A stretch of DNA of 64,000 bases from Firmicutes bacterium CAG:194 (GCA_000432915.1 HF995252.1:47533-111532); one strand, 5' to 3'. Counted from the first letter of the stretch, positions 50,650 to 62,128 are shown. A program made the numbers and translations. Notes: generated from the sequence alone by a model not told the origin.

Positions 50650-52554
50650 ATGAAAAAACGTTTATTATGCGCGTTGCTTGCAGCGGCAATGTGTTTTGGA
50701 GAAACGCTTTCTGCTTCTGCGGTTACGGTTTCCACAAATGACGTGGAAATGGAACAGACAGGAACAATATCTGAAAATACGACTGAGGTGGATGCAGAGA
50801 AAGAGGCTGCTACCATTTATCCGGATGGAAAAGTTCCTACCAAGTTCCCCAAGGGACAAGGCTATGAATTGAAGATGTATGTAACACCTGATACAAAATA
50901 TTCAGTTGCAGTATATGATGCCAAAAATGAAATGGTATCTTATACAATGGGATTTTCTGCGAAAGCACCTTTTGGGCAGGATGGAGAAGTTCTCGAAACA
51001 GTAAAGCTTGAGTTTGATAAGCTGGCAGTAGGAAATTATGAATTGAAATATTGGATTGGCGGATTAGACAGCGCTAATGCATCAACTGCACAGGGTAAAA
51101 CAATTTATGTGCGGAAATCAATTCTGAAAAAGGAAAATGAGAATATTACCGAAGTCACGGTTTCAAAAGCTGTATATACAGGAAAATCGGTAAAACCGGT
51201 TGTTAAGATCGTAGAAACAGAAGGCGACAATACATATACACTGGTTGAAGGAAAAGATTTCTCCTACGAGGTAACATCTGCAAATAAAAAAGAAATGGGT
51301 ACTGCAACTGTCACGATCATAGGTATGAATGATTATATGGGAATGATGACGGCAGACTTCGATATCACCCCACAGGCACCGGCGATCACAGGTGCTGTAT
51401 GTACAGGCTTTAACAGTGCCAGGATCACATGGAATGCGGTAGCCAATGCAAACGGTTATATTTTGGAAAGAAAGGCCGGTACCGGTAATTTTGCACAGGT
51501 TGCAACGCTTGCATCCGGGGCAACATCTTATGAAGATACTACAGGACTTGTAACAGGTGAAACATACTATTACAGAATTGTGGCAAAAGCTGATTCCAAG
51601 ACAAATGCAAACCAGTATGTGGAAAGTGAAAGAAATGAGAACGGTGTGGCAGTAAAGATCACGCCATCTTCTCCAAAGCTTATATCACTGGAGAGTACTT
51701 CCTACAATAAGTTGAAGCTTACATGGAATACAGTAAACGGTGCGACAGGATATCTGGTATACCAGATTCTGGCAGACGGCTCTTATAAGCAGGTAAAGAC
51801 AGTAGCACAGCCTGCGACGGGAACACAGGCAAGTGCCACAATGACAAAGCTGAAACCGGGGCAGAAATATCGTTATACGGTAAAAGCATATACACTTGCA
51901 GCGAACAGTGTGACAAAGATTGTCAGCGGCTGTGATACAACAGGACTTTCCGCAAAGGCAAAGCCTGCAACACCGGCTGTAATATCTGTGAAAGCAACAG
52001 ATTATAATAAGATCACCGTAAAATGGAAAAAGGTAACAAAGGCTTATGGGTATTATATTTACCGTAAAGTAGCAGACGATGAAGATGCTTCATGGAAGCG
52101 TATCAAGAAAGTGAAATATGGCAGCACAACAAGCTATGTGGATACTAAGGCAGAGACAGGTGTGAAATACATCTATGCTGTGAAAGCATACACAAGAGTA
52201 AAAGGCAAGAATGTATTCAGTGATATGAACAGATCTGAAAAGGGTGCCAAGGTTGTCAGAGCCGTTCCGAAAAAACCAACTATTAAGCTGACCCAGTGGG
52301 GACGCAGTATTGATGTGGATATCAATAAGGTAGCAGGTGCTGACGGATATGTGATTTATCGTAAAGTAGGTAACGGTAAATACAAGAAGATCGGAACAAT
52401 CGATGCAAAGAAGAATGCGGATTTTACAACCTATAAAGATGCAACAGTATCTTATGCAAAGACGTATTCTTACTATGTAAGAGCTTACAAGCAGACAGAT
52501 GAAAGCCGCGTGATGAGTGCTAAGAGTAAAGCACTTACGCTGACAACAAAGTAA
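50650..52554 (+). CDS. Secreted fibronectin type III repeat protein
   Basis: A 634-residue exported protein. The signal peptide is KKRLLCALLAAAMCFGETLSASA. An N-terminal beta domain of about 130 residues follows, then one module with YTGKSVKPVVKI and the Tyr-x-x-x-Asn/Asp-N pattern (bacterial Ig-like), then four Fn3-type repeats. The repeat signatures are ARITWNAVANANGYILER, KLTWNTVNGATGYLVYQ, TVKWKKVTKAYGYYIYRK and DVDINKVAGADGYVIYRK. No LPXTG, dockerin or lipobox is seen, so it is secreted or held by other means. AAAGGAG precedes the ATG. Binding to polysaccharide or to other surface proteins is possible but unproven. Confidence 0.85.
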   Translation: MKKRLLCALLAAAMCFGETLSASAVTVSTNDVEMEQTGTISENTTEVDAEKEAATIYPDGKVPTKFPKGQGYELKMYVTPDTKYSVAVYDAKNEMVSYTMGFSAKAPFGQDGEVLETVKLEFDKLAVGNYELKYWIGGLDSANASTAQGKTIYVRKSILKKENENITEVTVSKAVYTGKSVKPVVKIVETEGDNTYTLVEGKDFSYEVTSANKKEMGTATVTIIGMNDYMGMMTADFDITPQAPAITGAVCTGFNSARITWNAVANANGYILERKAGTGNFAQVATLASGATSYEDTTGLVTGETYYYRIVAKADSKTNANQYVESERNENGVAVKITPSSPKLISLESTSYNKLKLTWNTVNGATGYLVYQILADGSYKQVKTVAQPATGTQASATMTKLKPGQKYRYTVKAYTLAANSVTKIVSGCDTTGLSAKAKPATPAVISVKATDYNKITVKWKKVTKAYGYYIYRKVADDEDASWKRIKKVKYGSTTSYVDTKAETGVKYIYAVKAYTRVKGKNVFSDMNRSEKGAKVVRAVPKKPTIKLTQWGRSIDVDINKVAGADGYVIYRKVGNGKYKKIGTIDAKKNADFTTYKDATVSYAKTYSYYVRAYKQTDESRVMSAKSKALTLTTK

Positions 52555-52572
52555 AATAAGAAAAGTAAATGT

Positions 52573-52620
52573 AAAAAAAGCGCCGGGAAAATGTGAAAAC
52601 ATTTTTCTGACGCTTTTTTA
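52573..52620. terminator. Bidirectional terminator between the Fn3 and PHP genes
   Basis: AAAAAAGCG ... AAAATG and CATTTT ... CGCTTTTTT form an imperfect stem with A-run and T-run ends between convergent genes. Confidence 0.75.
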
Positions 52621-52669
52621 CATTGTGTGTATATAAGACACCTTTTGCCGTTTATATCGTGATATAGGG

Positions 52670-53548
52670 TTATTTGCTCAAATATTGTTTCATACCGGCA
52701 AGTATCTCATAGGGTACGTACAGCTTTCCATAGCCGTTACCCAAGGATAATCCGGGTTTGGCAGCACCGTGGAAATCAGAACCGCCGGATAAGAGCAATT
52801 CATATTTTGCGGCAAGCTTTCTGATCTGTCGTTCCTCCGCGGCATTGTAAGTGGAATAAATGGCCTCGATGCCTGCAAGCCCTTCCTGTTTTAGTGTGGC
52901 AACCAGTTTGTCCAGTCTTTCGTCCGACATATGGTACAGGATCGGATGTGCCAGGATCGGAACGCCACCACTTTGCAGGATCAGATGCACAGCCTGCATG
53001 GGTGTTACCTTTTCCCTGGGAATATAGCAAGGAGCATGATCGCCGACATAGCGGTCAAATGCTTCCGGAAGCCCTTTGACATAGCCATGCGCCAGCAGAA
53101 AGCGGGCATAATGGGCTCTTGTCAGTACGGAGCCGGGATACTCGGCAAGAAGCTGTTCATAGGTAATATCTACGCCATGCTCCTGCAGCTTTTTGCACAT
53201 TTTTTGGTTGCGCAGATCGCGTGAATTCTGGAAGTCTTTCAGATAATGCTGAAAGTGTTCTCCCGTATAGTCGATATAAAGTCCGACGACATGGATATCT
53301 CTGCCTTCATATTCGGTAGAAAATTCAATACCGGGAATAACCTCGATATCCTTATCTGCCGCATAAGCAAGTGCATCATCAAGTCCGTCTGTTGTATCAT
53401 GATCGGTCAGGGCAAAGGCAGCAAGCCCTTTTTCAAGTGCCATATCAACAAGGGCAGAAGGTGTTTCACTTCCGTCGGATCTGTTAGAATGTACATGTAG
53501 ATCGACCGGACGTGTTTCGCCCGGTCGAATAGTAAGATTTCTTATCAT
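52670..53548 (-). CDS. PHP-domain phosphoesterase
   Basis: A 292-residue metal-dependent phosphoesterase of the PHP family, related to YciV/RNase AM, which acts on short RNA or nucleotide 3',5'-phosphates. Metal motifs are DLHVHSNRSDGSETP, ALTDHDTTDGL, PGIEFST, ILAHPILYH and GGSDFHGAAKPG. The ATG at 53548 is chosen for its AGAGGAAG; the ATG at 53560 is too close to that site. Its start overlaps the ancestral end of the ABC-F gene, so the two were coupled. That gene's frameshift now ends translation about 180 bp earlier. Confidence 0.88.
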   Translation of the reverse strand: MIRNLTIRPGETRPVDLHVHSNRSDGSETPSALVDMALEKGLAAFALTDHDTTDGLDDALAYAADKDIEVIPGIEFSTEYEGRDIHVVGLYIDYTGEHFQHYLKDFQNSRDLRNQKMCKKLQEHGVDITYEQLLAEYPGSVLTRAHYARFLLAHGYVKGLPEAFDRYVGDHAPCYIPREKVTPMQAVHLILQSGGVPILAHPILYHMSDERLDKLVATLKQEGLAGIEAIYSTYNAAEERQIRKLAAKYELLLSGGSDFHGAAKPGLSLGNGYGKLYVPYEILAGMKQYLSK

Positions 53549-53549
53549 A

Positions 53550-55227
53550 TTAATTATCATCTTCCTCTTTTTCAGCTGTGTATACAGTACGTTTACGTGC
53601 CATTTCATCACTTTCCAGATATTCGTCATAGGTGGTGATCTTATCGATCAGACTGCCATCCGGCAGGATCTCCATGATACGATTGGCTGTTGTCTGTACA
53701 AACTGGTGGTCGTGGCAGGCAAAAAGCTCAACACCCCCGAATTTGATCAGCCCGTTGTTCTATGTTGTGAACACCGCCGAATTTGATCAGCCCGTTGTTC
53801 AGTGCTGTGATAGACTCCATATCCAGGTGGTTGGTAGGCTCATCTAAGATCAGACAGTTTGCACCGGAAATCATCATTTTGGAGAGCAGACAGCGTACTT
53901 TTTCGCCACCGGATAATACCTTGACTTTCTTCACCCCGTCTTCTCCGGCAAACAGCATACGACCGAGGAAACCACGGACATAGGTCACATCCTTCACAGG
54001 AGAGTAGCCCATCAGCCAGTCGACGATAGTCAGATCATTGTCGAATTCCGCTGTATTATCTTTCGGGAAGTAAGCCTGTGAAGTGGTAACACCCCATTTG
54101 ATCGTACCTTCATCCGGTTCCAGTTCGCCGACAAGAATCTTGAATAAAGTTGTCTTTGCAAGCTCATTACTGCCCACAAAAGCAATTTTGTCATCATGAC
54201 CGACATTGAAGGAAATATGATCCAGTACCTTTTCTCCATTGATCGTTTTGGAAAGATTTTCAACAAATAATACTTCATTACCGATCTCGCGGTCAGGTCT
54301 GAAATCGATGTACGGATATTTTCTGCTGGAAGGCTTGATTTCATCCAGTTCAATCTTTTCCAGTGCTTTCTTACGGGATGTAGCCTGTTTGGATTTGGAA
54401 GCGTTAGCAGAGAAACGGGAAATGAATTCCTGCAGTTCCTTGATCTTTTCTTCTTTCTTTTTGTTAGCTTCCTTCATCTGCTTGACAAGTAACTGGCTGG
54501 ATTCATACCAGAAGTCATAGTTACCGGCATATAACTGAATTTTGCCATAGTCGATATCTGCAATATGGGTGCAGACTTTATTTAAGAAATAACGGTCATG
54601 GGAAACAACGATAACCGTATTTTCAAATTCGATCAAAAATTCTTCCAGCCATGCGATCGCATCCAGATCCAGATGGTTGGTAGGCTCATCCAGAAGCAGG
54701 ATATCCGGGTTACCGAACAACGCTTTGGCAAGCAATACCTTGACCTTATCGTTACCGCCGAGATCGCTCATCATCGTGTAGTGCAGCTCGGAACCGATCC
54801 CGAGACCGTTTAAAAGCATAGCTGCGTTAGTTTCAGCATCCCAGCCGTCCATTTCGGCAAATTCACCTTCCAGCTCACTGGCACGGATACCGTCTTCGTC
54901 GGTAAAGTCTTCTTTTGCATAGATGGCTTCTTTTTCCTTCATGATCTCATATAAGCGGGCATTTCCCATGATGACAACATCCATAACCGGATAGGAATCA
55001 TATTTGAAGTGATCCTGCTCTAAGACAGAAAGACGCTGCCCGGGTGTGATGATGACTTCGCCATTGGTTGTCTCAAGCTGACCGGACAGGATCTTCAGGA
55101 AAGTGGATTTACCTGCACCGTTGGCACCGATCAGACCATAACAGTTTCCCTCTGTAAACTTGATATTGACATCCTCGAAAAGAGCCTTCTTTCCGATTCG
55201 TAAAGTGACATTACTTGCTTGTATCAT
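53550..55227 (-). pseudogene. ABC-F family ATPase, frameshifted near the C-terminus by a 40-bp tandem duplication
   Basis: A translation-associated ABC-F ATPase with two nucleotide-binding domains. The first has Walker A GANGAGKSTFLK and Walker B LLLDEPTNHLDLDA; the linker is KKKEEKIKELQEFISRF; the second has GSNELAKTTLFK, LSGGEKVRCLL and LDEPTNHLDMESI. The reading frame stops at 53728 after LNNGLIKFGGVHNIEQRADQ. A 40-bp duplication (53731-53770 and 53771-53810, four mismatches) shifts the frame. Without it the frame continues NGLIKFGGVELFACHDHQF for about 59 residues to the stop at 53550, including the H-loop of the second domain. The product as it stands is 499 residues. AAxTT-type Walker A variation is natural in this subgroup. 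Confidence 0.85.
53731..53810. repeat. 40-bp tandem duplication inside the ABC-F gene
   Basis: Two adjacent 40-bp units; the first 30 bp differ at one position (53736 versus 53776), and the last 10 differ at three. Since 40 is not a multiple of three, the copy changes the reading frame. Confidence 0.9.
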
Positions 55228-55433
55228 GTGAAACCTCCTAATTTGATCTCCTGTTTATATTTTTTCTCATACAAAGTCTATTCTATAAGAAAAAATGTGT
55301 TTTGTACAGCATTATTGATAAAAGCAACAGGTAAAATCTGTATAAATTTCCCAAGGAAGGAAATAATAGAGATACAGTGTAGCGAAACTGTACAAAAAAT
55401 ATAGTGACCGAATGAGAAATGGGGAAATATAAA

Positions 55434-56189
55434 ATGGCAGCATATCAGAAAATTGACTTTCATACACATTTGGAATCAGGAAGACAGGCAGAAGAAATTC
55501 TGTCATCCATGCAGCAGACGGATGTAACACTTTCTGTCATCCTGCCGGTTGTGACAAGTCCGGAACAGTTTCAGCGCATAAATAATCATGCAGCGGAAAT
55601 AAACAGGACTTATCCCGGAAAACTGCTTTCTTTTGGCAGTATCCATCCGTTATCACAGCAGTATAAACAGGAACTGAATTATATCAGGTCACTGGGGCTT
55701 CCGGGAATCAAACTACATCCGGACAGGCAGAAAACGGCAATAGATCATAAAGGATATCTGCATATCATAGATTATGCATCAGAGCTGGGACTCGTTATTG
55801 TGGTACATGCAGGCATTTCTTCCGGACAGCAACTGCCTGTGCATTGCCCACCGCAGCTTGCAGCCCTTATGTTGGAAGAGGTGCGGCCGCAAGGACTTGT
55901 GTTAACACATATGGGAGGATTTAAACAGTGGAGTCTGGTAGAAGAAACTTTGATCGGAAGACCGGTTTATCTGGATTGTGCGGGCTGTTCCGACAGGATG
56001 CCGAAAGAACAGCTGGAGAGAATCGTAAACAGGCATGGAAGTGATAAGATTTTATTCGCATCGGATTTCCCGCGGGGAAACACAAGAGATGAGATAGAAT
56101 GGATAGAAAGCAGCAGTCTGACGCGGGCTCAGAAGCAGAATATTTATATGAAAAATGCATGTAAATTGTTACATCTACATGCATTGTAA
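55434..56189 (+). CDS. Amidohydrolase-family (TIM-barrel) hydrolase
   Basis: A 251-residue metal-dependent hydrolase of the amidohydrolase_2 type. Metal ligands are IDFHTHLESG (HxH), the His in IVVHAG and LTHMGG, and FASDFPRG with the catalytic Asp. GIKLHPD follows strand 3 and its Lys may be carbamylated or a ligand-side residue. It resembles decarboxylase/lactonase relatives; no substrate is assigned. The ATG at 55434 follows GGGGAAA; an upstream ATG at 55419 lies within that site. The gene stands alone. Confidence 0.82.
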   Translation: MAAYQKIDFHTHLESGRQAEEILSSMQQTDVTLSVILPVVTSPEQFQRINNHAAEINRTYPGKLLSFGSIHPLSQQYKQELNYIRSLGLPGIKLHPDRQKTAIDHKGYLHIIDYASELGLVIVVHAGISSGQQLPVHCPPQLAALMLEEVRPQGLVLTHMGGFKQWSLVEETLIGRPVYLDCAGCSDRMPKEQLERIVNRHGSDKILFASDFPRGNTRDEIEWIESSSLTRAQKQNIYMKNACKLLHLHAL

Positions 56190-56214
56190 AAGTTTTGAAA
56201 ACAGATGGCGGGGA

Positions 56215-57315
56215 TCAGGATACGACCTGATTTTTGCCATTATTTTTACCGATATACAAATTGTTGTCAGCTAACTGGATCAGTTTATTGATCTTAAATC
56301 CGGGAATATAAGAGGCAACCCCGAAGGTCATGGTAACGGATACCTCTGTGCCTTCTTCCGTAACACATGCCTGCTCGATCGATGCACGGATCTTTTCGGC
56401 AAGTGCAGTCGCAACTGTTTCTGTCCCATTGATCAAAAGAAGGATCTCCTCACCGCCCCAGCGGCAAATACAGTCTTCCGGCCGTATATGAGAGCGGATC
56501 GTATCGGCAACAAGAATCAGTATTTTATCTCCACATTCATGTCCATAAGTGTCATTTACCTTTTTGAAATCATCTATATCACCCAGGATGACACAGAATT
56601 GTGTTCCGATTTTTTTTGCCTGCTCCATTGCTTTGTGCAGATGGATTTCCATACTGCGACGGTTTAAAAGCTGCGTCAGAGGATCATGGCTGGCGATCGC
56701 GTCAAGCGTTTCTTTTTCCTGTTCCAGATGAAGCTGTGTATGTCTGATCTCCAGAACAAAAAAGAAGGAAAAGAGGATCAGCATGACAAAGCACACAAAA
56801 GAATTGAAACAGTAGTAAATGCCGACTGCACCGGATGGTGCAAAATCCCGGTAATAAGGCAGATGTCTGACACAGATCAGCTTTGTCCCGATGAAACACA
56901 GTAGTATGATAATACCGGAAATAAAGGGCGTCAGAATTTTCCTGCGAAACTGTGATAGTGTAAATGCCATATAAAAAGAAACGGAAACAAGCGCGATCGT
57001 ATAGATCATGAAGCCCCATTCCCAGCCAACCAGCAGGGTGGCGTAGACGGAATGGAACAGAATCTCGGATATACTGAACAGATAAATAGCCCGGTAAGCC
57101 TTTTTTTTAATATAGACGCCTGCCATGTAAAGATAGATGCCAAAGATCAGAATGTTATATAGATACATGGGAAAAATATTGTAGTGTAGAAAGACAATGG
57201 TAATGATCAGATGTATAAAAGCAACTGCGTAGAGAACGGTCGAGTATTTGAAAGTGTCCTCGAGCTGCCGGCTGCCATCCAGATAATGTTTTAATTTATG
57301 AGTCAGATTATGCAT
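56215..57315 (-). CDS. Membrane diguanylate cyclase
   Basis: A 366-residue protein with about six N-terminal membrane segments (residues 27-190) and a C-terminal GGDEF domain. The active loop reads RWGGEEILLLI, an active-type GGEE variant. The product-inhibition I-site RPED lies five residues before it. DPLTQLLNRRSMEIHL begins the domain, and GDIDDFKKVNDTYGH gives the metal Asp. Synthesis of cyclic di-GMP is therefore likely. The membrane part has no sensory domain I can name. It lies between an amidohydrolase gene and the YjfB-like gene. Confidence 0.9.
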   Translation of the reverse strand: MHNLTHKLKHYLDGSRQLEDTFKYSTVLYAVAFIHLIITIVFLHYNIFPMYLYNILIFGIYLYMAGVYIKKKAYRAIYLFSISEILFHSVYATLLVGWEWGFMIYTIALVSVSFYMAFTLSQFRRKILTPFISGIIILLCFIGTKLICVRHLPYYRDFAPSGAVGIYYCFNSFVCFVMLILFSFFFVLEIRHTQLHLEQEKETLDAIASHDPLTQLLNRRSMEIHLHKAMEQAKKIGTQFCVILGDIDDFKKVNDTYGHECGDKILILVADTIRSHIRPEDCICRWGGEEILLLINGTETVATALAEKIRASIEQACVTEEGTEVSVTMTFGVASYIPGFKINKLIQLADNNLYIGKNNGKNQVVS

Positions 57316-57414
57316 AGTACCCCTCGTTTCCCAAAAAACTCAAAAATATCCGAAAAAGAAAGCAGATGCAGTAGAGATACCGCATCTGTGAAAAATCTGT
57401 TATTATAAATTGGA

Positions 57415-57606
57415 TCATATGGAAAGATCGATATTAGCTCCCAGCTGTGGTGCAACAGAACGTTCCATTGCGGAACGATCGATCATGGAAGTAAGTGCAT
57501 CACCCATTGCGGCTGACATGTCAAGCGATTTGTCAAGCATAGCTACGCCGACCTGAGAATTGATATTGTATTGTGCCATTGCCATTGATAATGCAGGAAT
57601 ATCCAT
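57415..57606 (-). CDS. YjfB-family putative motility protein
   Basis: A 63-residue small protein: MDIPALSMAMAQYNINSQVG then VAMLDKSLDMSAAMGDALTSM. This matches the short YjfB family annotated as putative motility protein in Bacillus and clostridia. It is predicted to be one or two amphipathic helices with no signal peptide. The ATG at 57606 follows GGAGG; a GTG directly before it is less likely. Its neighbours are two GGDEF proteins, which fits a link to c-di-GMP and motility, but no flagellar operon is in the window. Confidence 0.75.
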   Translation of the reverse strand: MDIPALSMAMAQYNINSQVGVAMLDKSLDMSAAMGDALTSMIDRSAMERSVAPQLGANIDLSI

Positions 57607-57812
57607 CACACGTCGCCTCCATCCTTTGTATTATATGCCAATTCCAAAATTTGATTAACAATATTTTAGCATAAGGCATGTGTTTTTGCAACCTGAAGAG
57701 GTTATCTTTTCATTATTTTTCCGCTGAAATAAGATAGACAAAAAATCGAAAAAAAGTTATAATAATAAGCAATATATGGCGTTAGCAATTTGACAGGGAG
57801 GACAGGGAGCAC

Positions 57813-58724
57813 ATGGCATTTGGAATGGTTTCACTTGAGAAAAGATTATCAAATAATATAAAAAACTACAGTCTGGATCAATTATTTCAGATCAATGAGC
57901 TGTCCGATTATATGGAGGCTGCAGCACATGTCAGCGGACTGAGCTTTCTGCTCGTACACAGGCATGGAGAAAAGGCTGTCAGCGTCGGCAATTTTATCGG
58001 GTTTAAGCCGGATGTGGTAAATGAGCCTGGGCATAAGATTAAAGTCTATGGCAGAACGATCGGTCATTTATATGTAAAAGAGGAAGAAGTCTGTACAAAA
58101 GAAGCAGAGGATTTTGTTAATGCGATCGTGACCCAGCTCACGAGACAGGCAGAAAATACATACCAGAGCATTGAGACGTCCATGTATGCGGATGAACTGG
58201 AAAGACGTCTTGAAAAAGAGCAGTATCAGGTAAAGCATGGCGAAAAGAAGGATGCACTTACAGGTCTTTTAAACAGCACCTATTTTGACAGCCGGATCAC
58301 AGTGCTTGAACGTGCGGAGATTGTACCGGTAGCAATTATATGTGCCAATATCAATGACTGGAAATATGTCAATGACAAATTCGGAGATGAAGAAAGTGAT
58401 CGTCTGATCCGGACCGTTGCTTCTATTATAAGGGATGAGGCAAAAGACGAATATGTGATCGCCAGATGCGGCGGTGATCTGTTTAATATATTGATCCCGA
58501 TGGCAGAGGATGGAGAAGCGGAAGAGTACTGCAGGAGAATGCAGGAGAAATGTGAAAGCTTCGAGGATCCGAAGATTGCTCCATCCGTTGCCTGCGGTAT
58601 TGTTTATAAAACAAATGTGGAACAGTCGATCAGAAAGCTTCTGCCGGATGCGGAATACGAAATGTTCAATAATAAGTTTGAACTCAAAAATGCACCCGGA
58701 TACAGGGCAAGATTAGAAAAATAA
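57813..58724 (+). CDS. Degenerate GGDEF-domain protein
   Basis: A 303-residue cytoplasmic protein. Residues 1-150 are a sensor-like domain with no name I can give, followed by a coiled coil (ADELERRLEKEQYQVKHGEKK). The GGDEF part starts DALTGLLNSTYFDSRI. The active loop is CGGDLFNIL, so the essential Glu of GGDEF/GGEEF is Leu, and the metal Asp of the DIDxFK motif is Asn (NINDWKYVND). Catalysis is not expected; binding GTP or c-di-GMP, or a regulatory role, is more likely. A GCCGGA/TCCGGC terminator (58733-58765) follows. Confidence 0.8.
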   Translation: MAFGMVSLEKRLSNNIKNYSLDQLFQINELSDYMEAAAHVSGLSFLLVHRHGEKAVSVGNFIGFKPDVVNEPGHKIKVYGRTIGHLYVKEEEVCTKEAEDFVNAIVTQLTRQAENTYQSIETSMYADELERRLEKEQYQVKHGEKKDALTGLLNSTYFDSRITVLERAEIVPVAIICANINDWKYVNDKFGDEESDRLIRTVASIIRDEAKDEYVIARCGGDLFNILIPMAEDGEAEEYCRRMQEKCESFEDPKIAPSVACGIVYKTNVEQSIRKLLPDAEYEMFNNKFELKNAPGYRARLEK

Positions 58725-58732
58725 AAAGGAAG

Positions 58733-58765
58733 AAATGCCGGAACTTATCAAAGCTCCGGCGTTTT
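58733..58765 (+). terminator. Terminator after the degenerate GGDEF gene
   Basis: GCCGGA and TCCGGC with an inner CTT/AAG pair form a stem followed by GTTTTC. The next gene starts 14 bp later, so it may act as a partial terminator or attenuator. Confidence 0.5.
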
Positions 58766-58778
58766 CGTGGGTAAGAAG

Positions 58779-59576
58779 ATGAACGAAAGAAAAGCAGTAT
58801 TTTTTGATGTGGACGGCACATTATTTAAACAGGGAAAGAATGTTCCAAAGAGTACGATCCGGGCAATCGCAAAAATCCGTGAAAACGGGCATCTGGCATT
58901 TGTCTGTACAGGACGCAGCCGTGTCATGGTACCCAAAACACCGATCCTTGATATCGGATTTGACGGAGTTGTGGCAGCATGCGGTATGTATGCGGATTAT
59001 CAGGGAAAGCTGCTTTTTGCGGAAGAGATGCGGCAGGAAGTGCTTGATGATATCCTCCCGGTATTGCAACGGACAGAAACCATGTATATTCTGGAAGGGA
59101 CGGAGTATATTTATTATGATGAAAATACGATCGGTAATGCGATCGATGACTGGTATATCGATGCAATCCGTACGATGATCCCCGGACACTTTATCCCGGT
59201 ACCAAAGGACAGCTGCAAGATCAGAGCCAGTAAGGTCAGTATTCAGGTACCGCCGCAGCGTGCGCATGAAGTGATCGAAGCGGCAAAAAAGAATTTCCAG
59301 ATTTTGTTGCACTATGACAATATTGGAGAGATTGTCCCAAAGGGGTATACGAAAGCATCCGGGATCAGACGTGTCTGTGAGCTTCTGGGAATTGACCGTG
59401 CAGATACTATTGCAGTGGGAGACAGTATCAATGATGTGGATATGCTGCAGTTCGCAGGCTGCGGTATTGCAATGGGAAATGCGACAGAACCGGCGAAAGA
59501 AATCGCAGACTATGTGACGACCGATATTTTCGAAGATGGCATCTGGAATGCCATGGCACATATGGGACTCTTATGA
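58779..59576 (+). CDS. Cof-type HAD hydrolase
   Basis: A 265-residue phosphatase. Motif I is FFDVDGTLFKQG, motif II is FVCTGRSRVMVP, the Lys is in VPKGYTKASGI and motif IV is AVGDSINDVDMLQFAG. The C2-type cap lies between. The ATG at 58779 is chosen; a GTG at 58767 is in frame but sits in the terminator hairpin. Ribosome binding is weak (GGGTAAG). It is separate from the Cof gene at 49328 in sequence and context; substrate unknown. Confidence 0.85.
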   Translation: MNERKAVFFDVDGTLFKQGKNVPKSTIRAIAKIRENGHLAFVCTGRSRVMVPKTPILDIGFDGVVAACGMYADYQGKLLFAEEMRQEVLDDILPVLQRTETMYILEGTEYIYYDENTIGNAIDDWYIDAIRTMIPGHFIPVPKDSCKIRASKVSIQVPPQRAHEVIEAAKKNFQILLHYDNIGEIVPKGYTKASGIRRVCELLGIDRADTIAVGDSINDVDMLQFAGCGIAMGNATEPAKEIADYVTTDIFEDGIWNAMAHMGLL

Positions 59577-59714
59577 AGAAAATAAATAGTGTACAACAGG
59601 CTTTCTGTCTGCATTATTTTATATTTATTTTATAAAATAATGGAAAAATGAGAAAATAAGAGCAAACATAACAAAAACACTAGAAAAAAGATAGGAAAAC
59701 AGAGTTGGATAAAG

Positions 59715-59743
59715 TTGCATATTGACTCTGAAAAAACTAATAT
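59715..59743 (+). promoter_or_regulatory. groESL promoter
   Basis: TTGCAT (59715-59720) and TAATAT (59738-59743) are 17 bp apart; a TTGACT within the spacer may add to it. The CIRCE operator overlaps the expected start of transcription. Confidence 0.6.
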
Positions 59744-59754
59744 AATCACAGTGA

Positions 59755-59781
59755 TTAGCACTCGAAGTAATTGAGTGCTAA
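59755..59781 (+). promoter_or_regulatory. CIRCE operator (HrcA site)
   Basis: TTAGCACTC, nine bases, then GAGTGCTAA: a perfect match to the CIRCE inverted repeat bound by the heat-shock repressor HrcA. It lies 50 bp before groES. Confidence 0.95.
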
Positions 59782-59831
59782 CAAAAGAAAAAGAATGATA
59801 TTGTAATGAAGAATAGAAGGAGGCAATTTTT

Positions 59832-61791
<1,960 letters not shown>

Positions 61792-62084
61792 TAACGCCTA
61801 AAGAAAACCAAGCGCCCGGCATTTGTTTTTATTGCGGTTTTAACGAGCAAACCATCTGCGTAAGCAGATGAATGAGCGCGATAGCGCGAGTTTGCGAGTG
61901 TAGTAACATAAAGAAAACCAAGCGCCCGCAAAGCGGGCATTTGGTTTTCAGGCGTTATTAACGAGTGAACGTTTGCTTCGAAGAAGCAAACATAAAGTGC
62001 GAAGCACGGGTTCACGAGTATAATAAAATATATAAAAACAAGCGCCCGCCTTTGGCAACGCCTGATAAGGAAGTATTTATGTAG
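61792..62084. repeat. Repeat cluster after groEL with two three-way-junction units
   Basis: No gene is seen. AAGAAAACCAAGCGCCCG occurs at 61801 and 61911, with a related copy at 62033. GCCCGC-aaa-GCGGGC (61923-61938) then TTGGTTTT forms a terminator. Two units fold alike: 61843-61899 is ACGAG-CAAAC, hairpin CATCTGC/GCAGATG, hairpin GCGC/GCGC, GTTTG-CGAGT; 61961-62019 is ACGAG-TGAAC, hairpin GTTTGCTTC/GAAGCAAAC, hairpin GTGC/GCAC, GTTCA-CGAGT. The stems differ but stay complementary. Confidence 0.8.
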
Positions 62085-62128
62085 GATACGGTGTAACTCA
62101 GTAAAATGGGTTACACCGTATTCTTTTG
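62085..62128 (+). terminator. Hairpin terminator before the rhuM remnant
   Basis: GATACGGTGTAAC (62085-62097) pairs with GTTACACCGTATTC (62110-62123), followed by TTTTGTC. It may end leftward transcription of the short remnant at 62132-62230 as well. Confidence 0.65.

Noticed and set aside
54030..54353. Loss-of-function Walker A in the second ABC-F domain (GSNELAKTT)
   Set aside because: From memory of the family, NELAKTT-type loops occur naturally in a Firmicutes ABC-F subgroup, so this is not counted as damage; only the 40-bp duplication is.
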